A DNA stretch of 64,000 nucleotides from an uncultured Sphingomonas sp. (GCF_937871615.1 NZ_CALMPA010000013.1:53407-117406), one strand, 5' to 3'; positions 8,635 through 20,647 are shown, counted from the stretch's first letter. Numbers and translations are program-made. Notes: a model not told the origin generated them from the letters alone.

Positions 8635-9335
8635 CGCAACACATCCTCCACCGCGCGAACGATCAGCGCGATATCGGCATCGCGCGACAGGCGGTGATCG
8701 CCATCCTTGACCAGCCAGGTCTGCACATCGGCTGAACGGAGCAGTTCGGCGAGCCGCCCGGCGCGATGCCACGGCACGTCTGGATCGCGCTGCCCCTGCA
8801 CCAGCCGCACCGGGCAGTCGATCGGGATTTCGCCGAACATCAGCCGGTTGGCCTCGCCCGATTGCCAGAAGCGGCTGGTATAGATGGTGGGTTCTGGGCC
8901 GTAGGGGTTGGCGCGCTCGATCCGCCCTTTCTGCAACAGCCGCATCTTCTCGTCGGTGGAAAAGCCCCAGTCGGTGAAATCGGGCGCGGGCGCGATGCCG
9001 ACGCAGGCGACGACGCGATCCGGTCGCGCCTTCGCCGCCGACAGCATGATCCACCCGCCCATCGAGGAGCCGACGAGCACCACCGGGCCTTGCGCCACCT
9101 CGTCGATCACCGCCAGCGCATCATCGCGCCAGTCAGCGAAGGATTGTTCCTCGAACGCCCCCTCGCTTGCGCCGCATCCGCCGTAATCGAAGCGGATGAA
9201 CGCCCGCCCGCTGGCGCGCGCCCATTGTTCGAGCGCAAGCGCCTTGGTGCCCTCCATATCGGAGGCATAGCCGGGGAGGAAGATCACGGTCGGGCTGGTG
9301 CCCGGCGTGTGACGGAAAGCTAGACGGGGACGCAT
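8631..9335 (-). CDS. alpha/beta hydrolase
   Basis: About 234 residues with an alpha/beta-hydrolase fold. It has an oxyanion-region FLPGYASDMEG, DYGGCGAS, a nucleophile elbow GSSMGG, a late aspartate in GQRDPDVP and a histidine in KDGDHRLS, so the Ser-Asp-His triad looks complete. The ATG at 9335 is chosen; a GTG at 9362 overlaps the upstream Mur ligase stop (GTGA) and would add nine residues, and coupling makes it a real alternative. The family includes esterases and acyl-peptide-type hydrolases; the substrate is unknown. It is translationally linked to the TPR gene. Confidence 0.85.
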   Translation of the reverse strand: MRPRLAFRHTPGTSPTVIFLPGYASDMEGTKALALEQWARASGRAFIRFDYGGCGASEGAFEEQSFADWRDDALAVIDEVAQGPVVLVGSSMGGWIMLSAAKARPDRVVACVGIAPAPDFTDWGFSTDEKMRLLQKGRIERANPYGPEPTIYTSRFWQSGEANRLMFGEIPIDCPVRLVQGQRDPDVPWHRAGRLAELLRSADVQTWLVKDGDHRLSRDADIALIVRAVEDVLR

Positions 9336-9358
9336 GACCCCATATCTAGGATAGCGGC

Positions 9359-10744
9359 TCACCGCGCGGCAAGCATCTCCACCATCCGCGCCGCGAGCAG
9401 CGGCAGCGTATCGTCACGCGCGCCCATCACGACGATCCTGTCCCCGGCGCGCGCGGTGGCGACGAGATGCGCGGCGGCCGCGTCGCGATCGGCGATATGC
9501 CGCGCATCGGCGCCCGCGAGCGAGAGATCGCCGACGATATCCGCGCTCGTCACCTCGCGGTTGACGGTGCCGCCCTGATAGACCGGATCGGGCAGCACGA
9601 GCAGATCGCCCGGCGCAAGCTTGCTGGCGAACATCGCCACCAGTTCGCACCGCATCACCTTGAGCGGGCCATAGCCATGCGGCTGGAACAGCACGAGCAG
9701 CCGACCGGGAAAGGCATGGAGCGTATCGAGCGTGGCGGCGATCTTGTCCGGATTGTGCCCGAAATCGTCGATCACCGCGACGCCCGCCGCCGTGCCGACC
9801 AGATCGAAGCGCCGTTTGAGCCCGGTGAAGCGCGTGACGCCCGCGATCGCCTGTTCGAGCGTGACGCGCGCCGCCAGCGCCGCGCCGATCGCGGCCAGCG
9901 CGTTCGCCACATTGTGCCGCCCGGGCACCGCGAGCCGGACGCGGTGGCCGCGCAGCGTGAAGCTCACCGCGAACGGCTCCTCGGCGATATCGGTGGCGCT
10001 GAGATCGGCGTCACGGTCAATCGCGAAGCGCGTTACGCGATCCTGTGGCAATGCCAGCGCGAGTGTGGCGGCATCGCTATTGTCGATATTGACGATCGCG
10101 TGCGCCGCCTTGCCGATGAAATCGCCGAACAACTGGTTCAGTTCGGCGAGCGATTTGTGATCGAGGCTGACGTTGTTGAGCACCGCGATGCGTGGTGCAT
10201 AAAGCGCGATCGAGCCATCGCTTTCGTCGACCTCGCTGACGTATGCGTCGCCCGCGCCGACCAGCGCGCTCGCGAACGGGCGATCGGGGCGCGCGAAATC
10301 CTTCATCACCGCGCCGTTCATCACCGTGGGATCGCTGCCCGCCGCATCGAGGATCGTCGCGATCATGCCGGTGACGGTGGATTTGCCCGAAGTGCCCGCG
10401 ACGCCGATCGGCAGGCGGCTGGCGTTGAACAGCCGCGCGTTCAGTGCCGCGCGCGTCAGGCGCGGGCAGCCGAGCCGCTCCGCCGCGACGATATCGGCGA
10501 CGCTCGCCTCCACCGCCGCCGAGGCGACGACGATCTGCTCCGGCGAAGTGATGCCCGATCCGTCCTGCGGGTGGAGCGCGATGCCCATCGCCCTCAACGC
10601 ATCGAACTTGGCCGGCACGCGTCCCTGATCGAGCGAGCGATCCGATCCCGCGACGATCGCGCCGCGCCCGGCGAGGATCATCGCCAGCGGCATCATCCCC
10701 GATCCGCCGATCCCGACGAGGAAATAATGTTGCCTGTCGGTCAT
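9359..10744 (-). CDS. Mur ligase family protein, MurC/Mpl-like
   Basis: 461 residues from ATG 10744. The N-terminal UDP-sugar-binding motif GIGGSGM is at residues 11-17, the ATP-binding P-loop GTSGKST is at about 117-123, the central domain carries the Mur signatures ([16 protein letters not shown]), and the C-terminal domain has DDFGHNP. MurC itself usually has GTHGKTT in the P-loop and lies in the dcw division cluster, while this gene stands beside an LD-carboxypeptidase. That makes the recycling ligase Mpl (UDP-MurNAc plus L-Ala-D-Glu-mDap tripeptide) the more likely role. This is inference from context; MurC activity is not excluded. Confidence 0.8.
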   Translation of the reverse strand: MTDRQHYFLVGIGGSGMMPLAMILAGRGAIVAGSDRSLDQGRVPAKFDALRAMGIALHPQDGSGITSPEQIVVASAAVEASVADIVAAERLGCPRLTRAALNARLFNASRLPIGVAGTSGKSTVTGMIATILDAAGSDPTVMNGAVMKDFARPDRPFASALVGAGDAYVSEVDESDGSIALYAPRIAVLNNVSLDHKSLAELNQLFGDFIGKAAHAIVNIDNSDAATLALALPQDRVTRFAIDRDADLSATDIAEEPFAVSFTLRGHRVRLAVPGRHNVANALAAIGAALAARVTLEQAIAGVTRFTGLKRRFDLVGTAAGVAVIDDFGHNPDKIAATLDTLHAFPGRLLVLFQPHGYGPLKVMRCELVAMFASKLAPGDLLVLPDPVYQGGTVNREVTSADIVGDLSLAGADARHIADRDAAAAHLVATARAGDRIVVMGARDDTLPLLAARMVEMLAAR

Positions 10745-10764
10745 GCGCCTTTCCCTTCCCGCCC

Positions 10765-10860
10765 CGTCGTTTCCGCGCTGGCGGGAATCCACAGGCATAG
10801 CGGTTGCGGCTCCATCGCAAGGGCCGGGAGGAATGGATTCCCGCCTGCGCGGGAATGACG
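10765..10860. repeat. inverted pair of REP-like palindromic elements
   Basis: Two 28-base units lie head to head: 10765-10792 (minus sense) and 10833-10860 (plus sense), identical at 24 of 28 positions. Each is itself an imperfect palindrome with core TTCCCGCCTGCGCGGGAA in the better copy. They fill the gap between the divergent Mur ligase and LD-carboxypeptidase genes. Pairs like this are typical of dispersed REP/BIME elements. Confidence 0.75.
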
Positions 10861-10945
10861 GGGGACAGGAGGCAGGTTGCCGTTGCGCATCGCATGGCGC
10901 TATCCCGGATCGGGAACAGGCTCAACCGGCGGCGGGGAATCACGG

Positions 10946-11761
10946 GTGCGTATCGGGATCGTTTCACCGGCAAAATCGCTCGACCCGCTGGCGGCGGAGC
11001 GCACCGCCGCCTTTGCAGCGATCGCCTATCCGGCGGTGGACCTCGTTTTTCACCCGCAATGTTTCGAAAGCGACGACGGGCATTTCGCCGGGCCTGACGA
11101 GCGCCGTGCGGCGGCGTTTCTGGAATTCGCCAATGATGCGGCGTTCGACGCGATCTGGTTCGGGCGCGGCGGCTATGGCTCGAACCGCATCCTGACGCAG
11201 GCGATGCCGCGGCTGTCGGCGCCCGCCAGGGCCAAGGCCTATGTCGGCTATTCGGACATGGGCTTCCTGCTCGCGGCGCTCTATGCGCGGCGGATCGGGC
11301 GACCGGCGCACGGGCCGATGCCGATCGACGTGATGCGCGATGGCGGCGACCGCACGATCGCGCGCACGCTCGGCTGGCTGACCGGCGACCGCCAGGGGCT
11401 GGAGCCGGGGCTGGGCGGGCGGCCGTCGGTCGCGTTCAACCTCGCGATCCTGGACAGCCTGATCGGCACACCCTGGCTCCCTGATCTGGCGGATCATGTG
11501 CTGCTGATCGAGGAAGTGTCCGAGCCGCTCTATCGGATCGACCGGATGCTGTTCACCATGGCGAACGCCACGCAATTGCGCGGCATCGCGGGCGTGAGGC
11601 TGGGCGCGGTGACCGATGTGGCGGAGAACGATCCGCCATGGGGTGAAACGCTAGACACGATGCTTCGCCGCTGGTGCCGCGATATGGGCGTGCCGTATCT
11701 GGGCCGCGCGGAGATCGGGCATACGCAGGGCAATTGCGTGGTGCCGTTCGGGGTGGGGTGA
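10946..11761 (+). CDS. ldcA: LD-carboxypeptidase (muramoyltetrapeptide carboxypeptidase, S66)
   Basis: 271 residues from a GTG at 10946 behind GGGGAA; the frame is open further upstream but without family similarity. The conserved FGRGGYGSNRIL is at about residues 73-84. The nucleophile is Ser103 in VGYSDMG, with the catalytic glutamate near 189-190 (LLIEEVSE) and His259 (EIGHTQGN), the Ser-Glu-His triad of peptidase family S66. The enzyme removes the terminal D-Ala from murein tetrapeptides in the cytoplasm during cell-wall recycling. It is divergent from the Mpl-like Mur ligase, which would use its tripeptide product. Confidence 0.92.
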   Translation: MRIGIVSPAKSLDPLAAERTAAFAAIAYPAVDLVFHPQCFESDDGHFAGPDERRAAAFLEFANDAAFDAIWFGRGGYGSNRILTQAMPRLSAPARAKAYVGYSDMGFLLAALYARRIGRPAHGPMPIDVMRDGGDRTIARTLGWLTGDRQGLEPGLGGRPSVAFNLAILDSLIGTPWLPDLADHVLLIEEVSEPLYRIDRMLFTMANATQLRGIAGVRLGAVTDVAENDPPWGETLDTMLRRWCRDMGVPYLGRAEIGHTQGNCVVPFGVG

Positions 11762-11776
11762 AAGGGGGCGCCCGCA

Positions 11777-12427
11777 TCAATGAAGATGCGGCAGCCGCCA
11801 TCCACCGAGTAACGCGGCGGTCCGCAGCGCGAAGATCGTGATGCCCGCGATGGTGCCCGCCACGTCCTTGCGCACATCAAAACGCCGCATCAGCACCACC
11901 ATCAGCGCGGCGCCGGCCAGCGCGGCGGTCGCGTAAAAGTCCTGATGCAAGACGTGCGGTACGCGCGCGCTCAGCATGTCGCGGATGATGCCGCCGCCGC
12001 ACCCGTTCACAGTGGCGATGACGATGACGCTGGCGCTGTTCAGTTGGTAATCAATGCTTTTGCGCGCGCCCGCCGTGGCGGCAAGCGCGAGGCCGATCGC
12101 CTCGAACACGTCGATCGCGAGCGGGGGCGTGAAATCGCCGATACGCCCTGAGACGGACGCCGCGACCACCCCCGCCGTCGCCGCGACCGCCAGCGCCGCA
12201 TAGCGCCAGTCACGAAACGGCGCGGGAGGATGTTCGCCAAGCAGAAGATCGCGGATCACGCCGCCTCCCACCGAGCCGACAAAGGCCAGCACCAATATGC
12301 CGAACAGATCGAAATCGGCCTGCACGCCGGTGAGCGCGCAGGCCGCAGCCAGAACGAAAGTCGCCGCGAGGTCGACGGTGGTGAGCACGCGATCGCGGAT
12401 GCGCGGAGCGGTGGGCGACGGGTCCAT
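11777..12427 (-). CDS. TRIC/UPF0126 family cation channel protein
   Basis: 216 residues from ATG 12427. Seven hydrophobic segments with an internal duplication: FVGSVGGGVIRDLLLG in the first half and VNGCGGGIIRDMLSA in the second. These glycine-arginine motifs mark the bacterial trimeric intracellular cation (TRIC, formerly UPF0126) family, potassium-permeable inner-membrane channels. It is convergent with the LD-carboxypeptidase gene (16-bp gap) and shows no operon link to mutS, whose 3' end lies 73 bp upstream on the same strand. Confidence 0.9.
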   Translation of the reverse strand: MDPSPTAPRIRDRVLTTVDLAATFVLAAACALTGVQADFDLFGILVLAFVGSVGGGVIRDLLLGEHPPAPFRDWRYAALAVAATAGVVAASVSGRIGDFTPPLAIDVFEAIGLALAATAGARKSIDYQLNSASVIVIATVNGCGGGIIRDMLSARVPHVLHQDFYATAALAGAALMVVLMRRFDVRKDVAGTIAGITIFALRTAALLGGWRLPHLH

Positions 12428-12500
12428 CAGTGCGAAGCTGCCTGAATTTGCGCCGGAGCGAAACTGGCCGTGCGAAGCCAACGCTATCCCGACGGAAACA

Positions 12501-15206
<2,706 letters not shown>

Positions 15207-15392
15207 CCGTGTGGCGATACCGTTCCGCGCGGCGCTGGGGAACAGCGGAATTGGGGTGGCGCGCGCGGGTGCGGGCTCGCCGTAGCGGCAATCGACGCCC
15301 GTGCGGGCGGCTGTTTCCGGTGGTAGATTGTTGCATCGTGCCGGTGGCACCCTAAAGGAAGCCGCAAGACCCTCCCCGACCAAGGCCCACTT

Positions 15393-17651
15393 ATGTCCGA
15401 ACCCACCAACGTCCAGTTTTCCGAGCGCGAAGCCCTGTTGTTCCATTCCGAGGGGCGGCCGGGGAAGATCGAGATCATCGCATCCAAGCCGATGGCGACG
15501 CAGCGCGATCTGGCGCTGGCCTATTCGCCGGGCGTGGCCGTGCCGGTGCAGGCGATCGCGGACGATCCCGCGACCGCTTATGATTATACCGCCAAGGGTA
15601 ATCTGGTCGCGGTGATTTCCAATGGCACCGCGATCCTCGGCATGGGCAATCTCGGCGCGCTCGCGTCCAAGCCGGTGATGGAGGGCAAGGCGGTGCTGTT
15701 CAAGCGCTTCGCCGATGTCGACTCGATCGACCTGGAAGTGGCGACGGAGGATGTGGACGCCTTCATCAATTGCGTCGCCTTGCTGGAGCCGTCGTTCGGG
15801 GGCATCAACCTTGAGGATATCAAGGCGCCGGAATGTTTCATCATCGAGCAGACGCTGCGCGAGCGGATGAACATCCCGGTGTTCCACGATGACCAGCATG
15901 GCACCGCGATCATCACCGCCGCCGGCCTCATCAACGCCTGCCTGCTCACTGGGCGCGATATCAGCGCGATCAAGGTGGTGGTGAACGGCGCGGGCGCCGC
16001 CGCGATCGCCTGCACCGAACTCATCAAGGCGATGGGCGTGCGCCATGAAAACGTGCTGATGTGCGATCGCAAGGGCGTGATCTATCAGGGGCGCGAAGGC
16101 GTCAACCAGTGGCAATCCGCCCATGCCGTGCCGACCGAGCGCCGCTCGCTGACCGAGGCGCTGGAGGGCGCCGATGTGTTCCTCGGCCTGTCCGCCGCCG
16201 GGGCGCTCAAGCCCGAGATGGTGAAGGATATGGCGAAGGCGCCGATCATCTTCGCCATGGCGAATCCGGAGCCGGAAATCCGCCCGGAAGATGCGAAAGC
16301 GGCGCGCCCCGACGCGATCGTCGCCACCGGGCGTTCGGATTATCCGAACCAGGTGAATAACGTGCTCGGCTTCCCGTTCATCTTCCGTGGCGCGCTCGAT
16401 GTGCGCGCCTCGGCGATCAACGAGGAAATGAAGATCGCCGCCGCGCAGGCGATCGCGGAGCTGGCGCGCGAGCGCGTGCCCGAGGAGGTCGCGATGGCCT
16501 ATGGCGTGCGCCACGTCTTCGGGCCGGAATATATCATCCCCGCGCCGTTCGATCCGCGCCTGATGGAAGTGGTGTCGATGGCGGTCGCCAGGGCGGCGAT
16601 GGATTCGGGCGTGGCGACCAAGCCGATCCTCGACATGGCGGGCTATCGCGAGCAGCTTCGCGCGCGGCTCAACCCGACCACCTCGGTGCTCACGCTCGCT
16701 TACGAGGGCGCGCGCGCGCATCCCAAGCGCGTGCTGTTCGCGGAAGGGGAGGAGGAGGTGGTGCTGCGCGCCGCGATCCAGTTCAAGGAAGGCGGCTATG
16801 GCACGCCCGTCCTCGTCGGGCGGGACGACGTGCCCGATCGGCTGCGCGCGCTGGGCGTCACCAACCCGGAAGAATATGAGCTGCACAACAGCCGCCATTC
16901 GCCGCTGGTGCCGGAAATGGTGGACTTCCTCTACACCAGGCTTCAGCGCCGCGGCTATCTGCGCCGCGATTGCGAGCGGATGATAAACCAGGATCGCAAC
17001 ATCTTCGGTTCGGTGCTGCTGCAACTGGGCAAGGCCGATGCGATGATTACCGGCATCACGCGCACCTGGGCGAAGACGATGCGCGAGGTGAAGCGCGTGA
17101 TTGATCCCGAGGCGGGGCGCACGCCGTTCGGCATCCATATCCTCGTCGGGCAGACGCACACGGTGTTCATCGCCGATACGACGGTGAACGAGCGCCCCAG
17201 CCCCGAGGAACTGGCGGATATCGCGGAGCATACCGCGCAGGTGGCGCGGCGCATGGGGCAGGAGCCGCGCGTCGCTTTCCTCAGCTATTCCACCTTCGGC
17301 AACCCCGAGGGGCAGTGGCTGGAGAATATCCGTGCCGCCGTGGGCGTGCTCGACGAGCGGCAGGTGAGCTTCGAATATGAAGGCGAAATGTCGCCGGACG
17401 TGGCGCTCAATCCGAAGCAGCTTGCCAATTATCCGTTCGCGCGGCTTTCCGGCCCCGCCAATGTGCTGGTGATGCCGGGCCTGCAATCGGCCAATATCTC
17501 GGCCAAGCTACTACGCGAACTGGGCGGCGATTCGATGATCGGGCCGATGCTGCTGGGGATGGAAAAGCCGGTGCAGATCGCGCCGATGACCTCCACGGCG
17601 AGCGAACTCGTGACGCTCGCGGTGCTCGCCGCCGGGGGAATCGCGCGCTGA
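15393..17651 (+). CDS. maeB: NADP-dependent malic enzyme with phosphotransacetylase-like domain
   Basis: 752 residues, the standard MaeB architecture. The N-terminal malic domain (AYSPGVAVPV, NLGALASKPVMEGKAVLFK, FHDDQHGTA) is followed by a Rossmann NADP domain (VVNGAGAAAIA) to about residue 430. A C-terminal phosphate acetyltransferase-like domain fills the rest (NPTTSVLTLAYEGARAHPKR, GMEKPVQIAPMTSTASE). It decarboxylates malate to pyruvate with NADPH formation; the PTA-like domain is regulatory (acetyl-CoA sensing) in studied homologues. ATG 15393 has AAGG upstream. It is divergent from mutS, with a 186-bp intergenic region that I did not resolve into promoter elements. Confidence 0.95.
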   Translation: MSEPTNVQFSEREALLFHSEGRPGKIEIIASKPMATQRDLALAYSPGVAVPVQAIADDPATAYDYTAKGNLVAVISNGTAILGMGNLGALASKPVMEGKAVLFKRFADVDSIDLEVATEDVDAFINCVALLEPSFGGINLEDIKAPECFIIEQTLRERMNIPVFHDDQHGTAIITAAGLINACLLTGRDISAIKVVVNGAGAAAIACTELIKAMGVRHENVLMCDRKGVIYQGREGVNQWQSAHAVPTERRSLTEALEGADVFLGLSAAGALKPEMVKDMAKAPIIFAMANPEPEIRPEDAKAARPDAIVATGRSDYPNQVNNVLGFPFIFRGALDVRASAINEEMKIAAAQAIAELARERVPEEVAMAYGVRHVFGPEYIIPAPFDPRLMEVVSMAVARAAMDSGVATKPILDMAGYREQLRARLNPTTSVLTLAYEGARAHPKRVLFAEGEEEVVLRAAIQFKEGGYGTPVLVGRDDVPDRLRALGVTNPEEYELHNSRHSPLVPEMVDFLYTRLQRRGYLRRDCERMINQDRNIFGSVLLQLGKADAMITGITRTWAKTMREVKRVIDPEAGRTPFGIHILVGQTHTVFIADTTVNERPSPEELADIAEHTAQVARRMGQEPRVAFLSYSTFGNPEGQWLENIRAAVGVLDERQVSFEYEGEMSPDVALNPKQLANYPFARLSGPANVLVMPGLQSANISAKLLRELGGDSMIGPMLLGMEKPVQIAPMTSTASELVTLAVLAAGGIAR

Positions 17652-17661
17652 TATCGCGCGC

Positions 17662-17694
17662 GGCGCGGTGGATGGCACAGGCCATCCCCGCGCC
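17662..17694 (+). terminator. stem-loop downstream of maeB
   Basis: GGCGCGGTGGATGGC (17662-17676) pairs with GCCATCCCCGCGCC (17681-17694) with one bulge and an ACAG loop, starting 10 bp after the maeB stop. No clear T-run follows, so termination is likely but not certain. Confidence 0.5.
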
Positions 17695-17780
17695 GCGCCG
17701 TCCATTAAATGGGATGCGCCGCGCAACCTTTCGCGAGCGAAACCATTTTCGCATTCATTGGGAACGATGGAGAACCTGAG

Positions 17781-18185
17781 ATGCGGATGGTTGCTTTGGC
17801 CGCGCTTGGCGCGGCGGTGCTGGTAACGGGCTGCGTCGGCGACGAAGGCCCCGGCTATGCCGGCAACGGCTATAACCGCTATGACTACAACCGCCCGGAC
17901 CCCAATTATAACGGCTATTATGCCGATCGCTATTATCGCGACAGCCCACGCTATCGCGAACGCCGTCTGGGCAGCAATGATCGCGTCTATGTCGGCCAGG
18001 ACGGGCGCTATTATTGCCGCCGCAGCGACGGCACGACGGGCCTGATCGTCGGCGGCATCGCCGGCGGCGCGCTTGGCGCGGCGATCGCACCGGGCGGTTC
18101 GGGGTTGCTTGGCGCGCTGATCGGCGGCGTCGGCGGCGCGGCGCTCGGCAAGTCGATTGACAAGAAGGACGTGCGCTGCCGTTAA
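17781..18185 (+). CDS. glycine-zipper lipoprotein
   Basis: 134 residues. The signal peptide ends in a lipobox LVTGC (Cys about residue 14), so it should be lipidated. A Tyr/Asn/Arg-rich middle (many YNRYDYNR-like steps) is followed by a C-terminal glycine zipper (GLIVGGIAGGALGAAIAPGG...GGVGGAALG), as in 2TM glycine-zipper outer-membrane proteins. ATG 17781 is behind GGAGAACCTGAG. Probably an envelope-stability protein; the precise role is unknown. The next small gene follows after 92 bp on the same strand. Confidence 0.8.
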   Translation: MRMVALAALGAAVLVTGCVGDEGPGYAGNGYNRYDYNRPDPNYNGYYADRYYRDSPRYRERRLGSNDRVYVGQDGRYYCRRSDGTTGLIVGGIAGGALGAAIAPGGSGLLGALIGGVGGAALGKSIDKKDVRCR

Positions 18186-18277
18186 TCCGGTTTCCGCCGC
18201 CGCCCGGCGCATTCGTGCGACGGTCGCGCGGCGAACCTGTTCCCGGCCAGCTTGTTGGCCGCGTCGGGAGGATGACG

Positions 18278-18592
18278 ATGAAGAAGCTGCCTGTGATCGC
18301 CGCCGGGATCGCCATCGCCTGCGCCGCCGCGCCGGTGGTGGCCGCGCGGTGGGTGCCGATCGCTGAGCGCAGCGCGAATCTCGACGCGCGGATCAGTCAG
18401 GGCCTGCATTCCGGCAGCCTCAATCGCGCTCAGGGCGTGCGGCTGCGTAGCGAGGTGCGCCACCTGAAGGCGCGGGAGACGCGCTATCGTCGCGGCGGGC
18501 TGACGCTGGCGGAGCGGCGCGATCTCGATCAACGCTTCGCTCGGCTCAGCGCGGAAATCCGCTTCGAAAAGCACGGCGGGCACCGGCGGTAG
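18278..18592 (+). CDS. small exported basic protein, unknown function
   Basis: 104 residues with a signal peptide (MKKLPVIAAGIAIACAAAPVVA). The mature part is a basic helical protein (ISQGLHSGSLNRAQGVRLRSEVRHL, then LTLAERRDLDQRFARLSAEI). The start at 18278 is chosen over ATG 18272 because GGGAGG ends only one base before 18272 but is well spaced from 18278. This kind of repeat (I..G...G.L...E...L) is common in small sphingomonad periplasmic proteins. Convergent with the cell-wall hydrolase gene. Confidence 0.7.
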   Translation: MKKLPVIAAGIAIACAAAPVVAARWVPIAERSANLDARISQGLHSGSLNRAQGVRLRSEVRHLKARETRYRRGGLTLAERRDLDQRFARLSAEIRFEKHGGHRR

Positions 18593-18598
18593 CGCGGG

Positions 18599-19612
18599 TC
18601 AGCGCAGCGGTTTGCCCGAATCCTTCCAGCGATCGAGCACCGGGGATTGGGGCAGATTGTCGGGCGCGGCGTTGCGCAAGGCCGCGCCGCTTTCCGTATA
18701 GGCAGGCTGGATCGCGGGAGGTAGCGCGACACGGTTCGCCCGTTGCGCGGGCGGCTCGGCGATCATGCCCGGCGCCTGCACGGCAAGCGGCGCGGGAAGC
18801 GCGGCTTGCGGCTCGCCGCCGCGATAGACGCGGCTGAACGCCGCCGCCGTCCCCCAATAACCCTTCCAGCGATGGAAGAAATGCGCGCCGATCGCATCGG
18901 TCATCACGAGCGTGCGGTTCCACGACGGGGTTACGGCATAGGTATGGTAATGCGTCGCCAGCCCGACCGGCGCGAACACTTGCCCTGCGAGGATCATCGC
19001 GGCGTTGCGCGCGGCGCGCGCCCAGCCGCCGCGCGCCGGGATGCGCCGCGCGGAGCCGTCGCACGCGAAGCTGAACTGGCAACCGCTGGCGCGGGCGGCG
19101 CCCTGATAGACGACGCCGCATACCGTGGGCGGAAAGGCCGGGTGGCGGACCCGGTTGAGCACCACCTGCGCCACCGCGCGCTGCCCCGCGTCGCTTTCCG
19201 ATGCCGCTTCGTAATAGACCGCCGCCGTCAGGCATTCGAGCGCGCGTGCCCGGTCGATGGAGGAGGCGAGCCGGGTTGAGAAGGGCGCGGCGGGCGTAAC
19301 CCCGCCATTCCCCGCCACCACCGCGCCGCGCGGCACCGGGGGCAGCGCGATCGTGCCGGTGGTGCCATGCGCGGGGGAGGCGAACTCCTCCGCGTCGGCG
19401 CCGATCGACGCGGCGGGCGCGGGCGCATGACTCGCGCGGACGGGCACGGCGCGCGCGCGGACGAAATGAAGCGCGGTCGCACCCACGAGCGCAGTTCCGC
19501 CGATGAGCGGCAGCGCGATCATCGCGCGCCGGCGCAACGCGCGCATTCGCGCCGGGCGCTCCGCCAGGCGCCGGGCGCGTCGTTCGCTGGGATGCGTCGC
19601 TGCGGTCGACAT
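18599..19612 (-). CDS. SleB-type cell wall hydrolase
   Basis: 337 residues: a basic N-terminus with one membrane segment (about 29-50), a Pro/Ala linker, then a Hydrolase_2 (SleB) domain at about 120-240. The domain is recognised by ECLTAAVYYEAASES (with the catalytic glutamate), AVAQVVLNRVRHPAFP, VCGVVYQG, QFSFACDG and ATHYHTYAVTPSW. It would cleave peptidoglycan glycan strands from the periplasmic side, anchored in the inner membrane. The C-terminal ~80 residues are low-complexity. Sphingomonads usually carry several such genes; this one has no clear operon partner. Confidence 0.88.
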   Translation of the reverse strand: MSTAATHPSERRARRLAERPARMRALRRRAMIALPLIGGTALVGATALHFVRARAVPVRASHAPAPAASIGADAEEFASPAHGTTGTIALPPVPRGAVVAGNGGVTPAAPFSTRLASSIDRARALECLTAAVYYEAASESDAGQRAVAQVVLNRVRHPAFPPTVCGVVYQGAARASGCQFSFACDGSARRIPARGGWARAARNAAMILAGQVFAPVGLATHYHTYAVTPSWNRTLVMTDAIGAHFFHRWKGYWGTAAAFSRVYRGGEPQAALPAPLAVQAPGMIAEPPAQRANRVALPPAIQPAYTESGAALRNAAPDNLPQSPVLDRWKDSGKPLR

Positions 19613-19622
19613 GCCGCTTGTT

Positions 19623-20456
19623 CTAGCGCCGATCGTTTACGATTTCGCTCCGCGCGGGCGCGATCTGGGCGGGCGGGTGGCTCACCCAGTTGCGGGTCAG
19701 CGAAACGGGCGCGAAGCCGAGCGAGGCATAGAGCCACGCCGGCGGCGCGCCGGCATGGGCGTCGATGAACAAGGCGTCGCAACCCGCGGCGCGGAGGTGT
19801 CGCTCGGCCCACAGGATGAACGCGGACATCACCCCGCGCCCGCGATGATCGGGCAAAACGAACAGATGTTCGATCAGCCCGAGGCCGTTGGGGCAGGCGA
19901 GGGTGAGGCCGTAACCGATCGGCGGCCCGCCCGCGCCCGATGCGATCAGCCAGTAATCGGCGGGCGGGCTGCGGCGGCGCATCCCGTCGAGCAGCCCGGC
20001 GCCGACGGCGGGGTCAATCGTGCCGGTGCGTTTGCCTTCGCGGTGATCGGCGTCGACCAGCACGGCGAAGGCGTTCCAGCCCGCAGCGTCGCTCACCCGC
20101 GTCGGCGCGATCGGGGGAAGCGGATGGGGCGAGGCGAGCGGATCATGCGCGATGAACTCGATCACCGGCGGTTGCGCGACATGGCCGGCCAGCGCCAGCG
20201 CCGCCGCGATCGCGGGATCGGTCAGCGCATCGGTGATGACGACACGCCATGGCGAATGCGCCAGATGCCGATCGAGCGCGTCAAACAGCGCCGCCGGCTT
20301 CGCCCCCAGGTCAGCGGTCGCGAAATTGGCATCCCATGTATCGGGATGTTCGGGCGCGGCGATCACCGTGATGCCGGGGGCGGCGGCGATCGCGCTATGC
20401 CCAAGCCGCCGGAACCAGCGCCGCGCGGTGGCGACACGGGCGGCGGCTTCGTTCAT
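19623..20456 (-). CDS. GNAT family N-acetyltransferase
   Basis: 277 residues. The C-terminal half is a GNAT domain: acetyl-CoA-binding motif LPDHRGRGVM (about residues 212-221), followed by DALFIDAHAG and WLYASLGFAP. The N-terminal half (about 120 residues) has no recognised domain and may be a degenerate GNAT copy. The ATG at 20456 overlaps the stop of the 64-residue membrane protein gene (ATGA), so the two are coupled. Substrate unknown. Confidence 0.82.
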   Translation of the reverse strand: MNEAAARVATARRWFRRLGHSAIAAAPGITVIAAPEHPDTWDANFATADLGAKPAALFDALDRHLAHSPWRVVITDALTDPAIAAALALAGHVAQPPVIEFIAHDPLASPHPLPPIAPTRVSDAAGWNAFAVLVDADHREGKRTGTIDPAVGAGLLDGMRRRSPPADYWLIASGAGGPPIGYGLTLACPNGLGLIEHLFVLPDHRGRGVMSAFILWAERHLRAAGCDALFIDAHAGAPPAWLYASLGFAPVSLTRNWVSHPPAQIAPARSEIVNDRR

Positions 20457-20647
20457 TTCTTTTCGCGATTGGCGAACAGGACGGCAGCGGCGACGGCGGC
20501 GGAGCCGATGCCTACGCCAAGGCTGATCTTGCCGAGATTCCAGTTGCGGGTGCGCCGCTCGCGCTTCGCCTCGTTGGCGCCCATTTCGTGCGCCTTCGCA
20601 TCGCGCGCGGCGGCGAGGATCTCATTGGGTTCGTCATTATCGGACAC
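20453..20647 (-). CDS. small single-pass membrane protein
   Basis: 64 residues from a GTG at 20647. An acidic-to-basic soluble N-terminus (DEPNEILAAARDAKAHEMG) is followed by one C-terminal membrane segment (LGVGIGSAAVAAAVLFA) and a basic tail NREKK. It lies 2 bases after the tgt stop and overlaps the acetyltransferase start, so it is part of a tgt operon. Function unknown. Confidence 0.7.
   Translation of the reverse strand: MSDNDEPNEILAAARDAKAHEMGANEAKRERRTRNWNLGKISLGVGIGSAAVAAAVLFANREKK

Noticed and set aside
15207-17486. MutS reading frame extending some 760 residues further upstream
   Set aside because: The extension is the antisense of maeB, which stays open because of high GC; the natural MutS start with its conserved N-terminus is at 15206.
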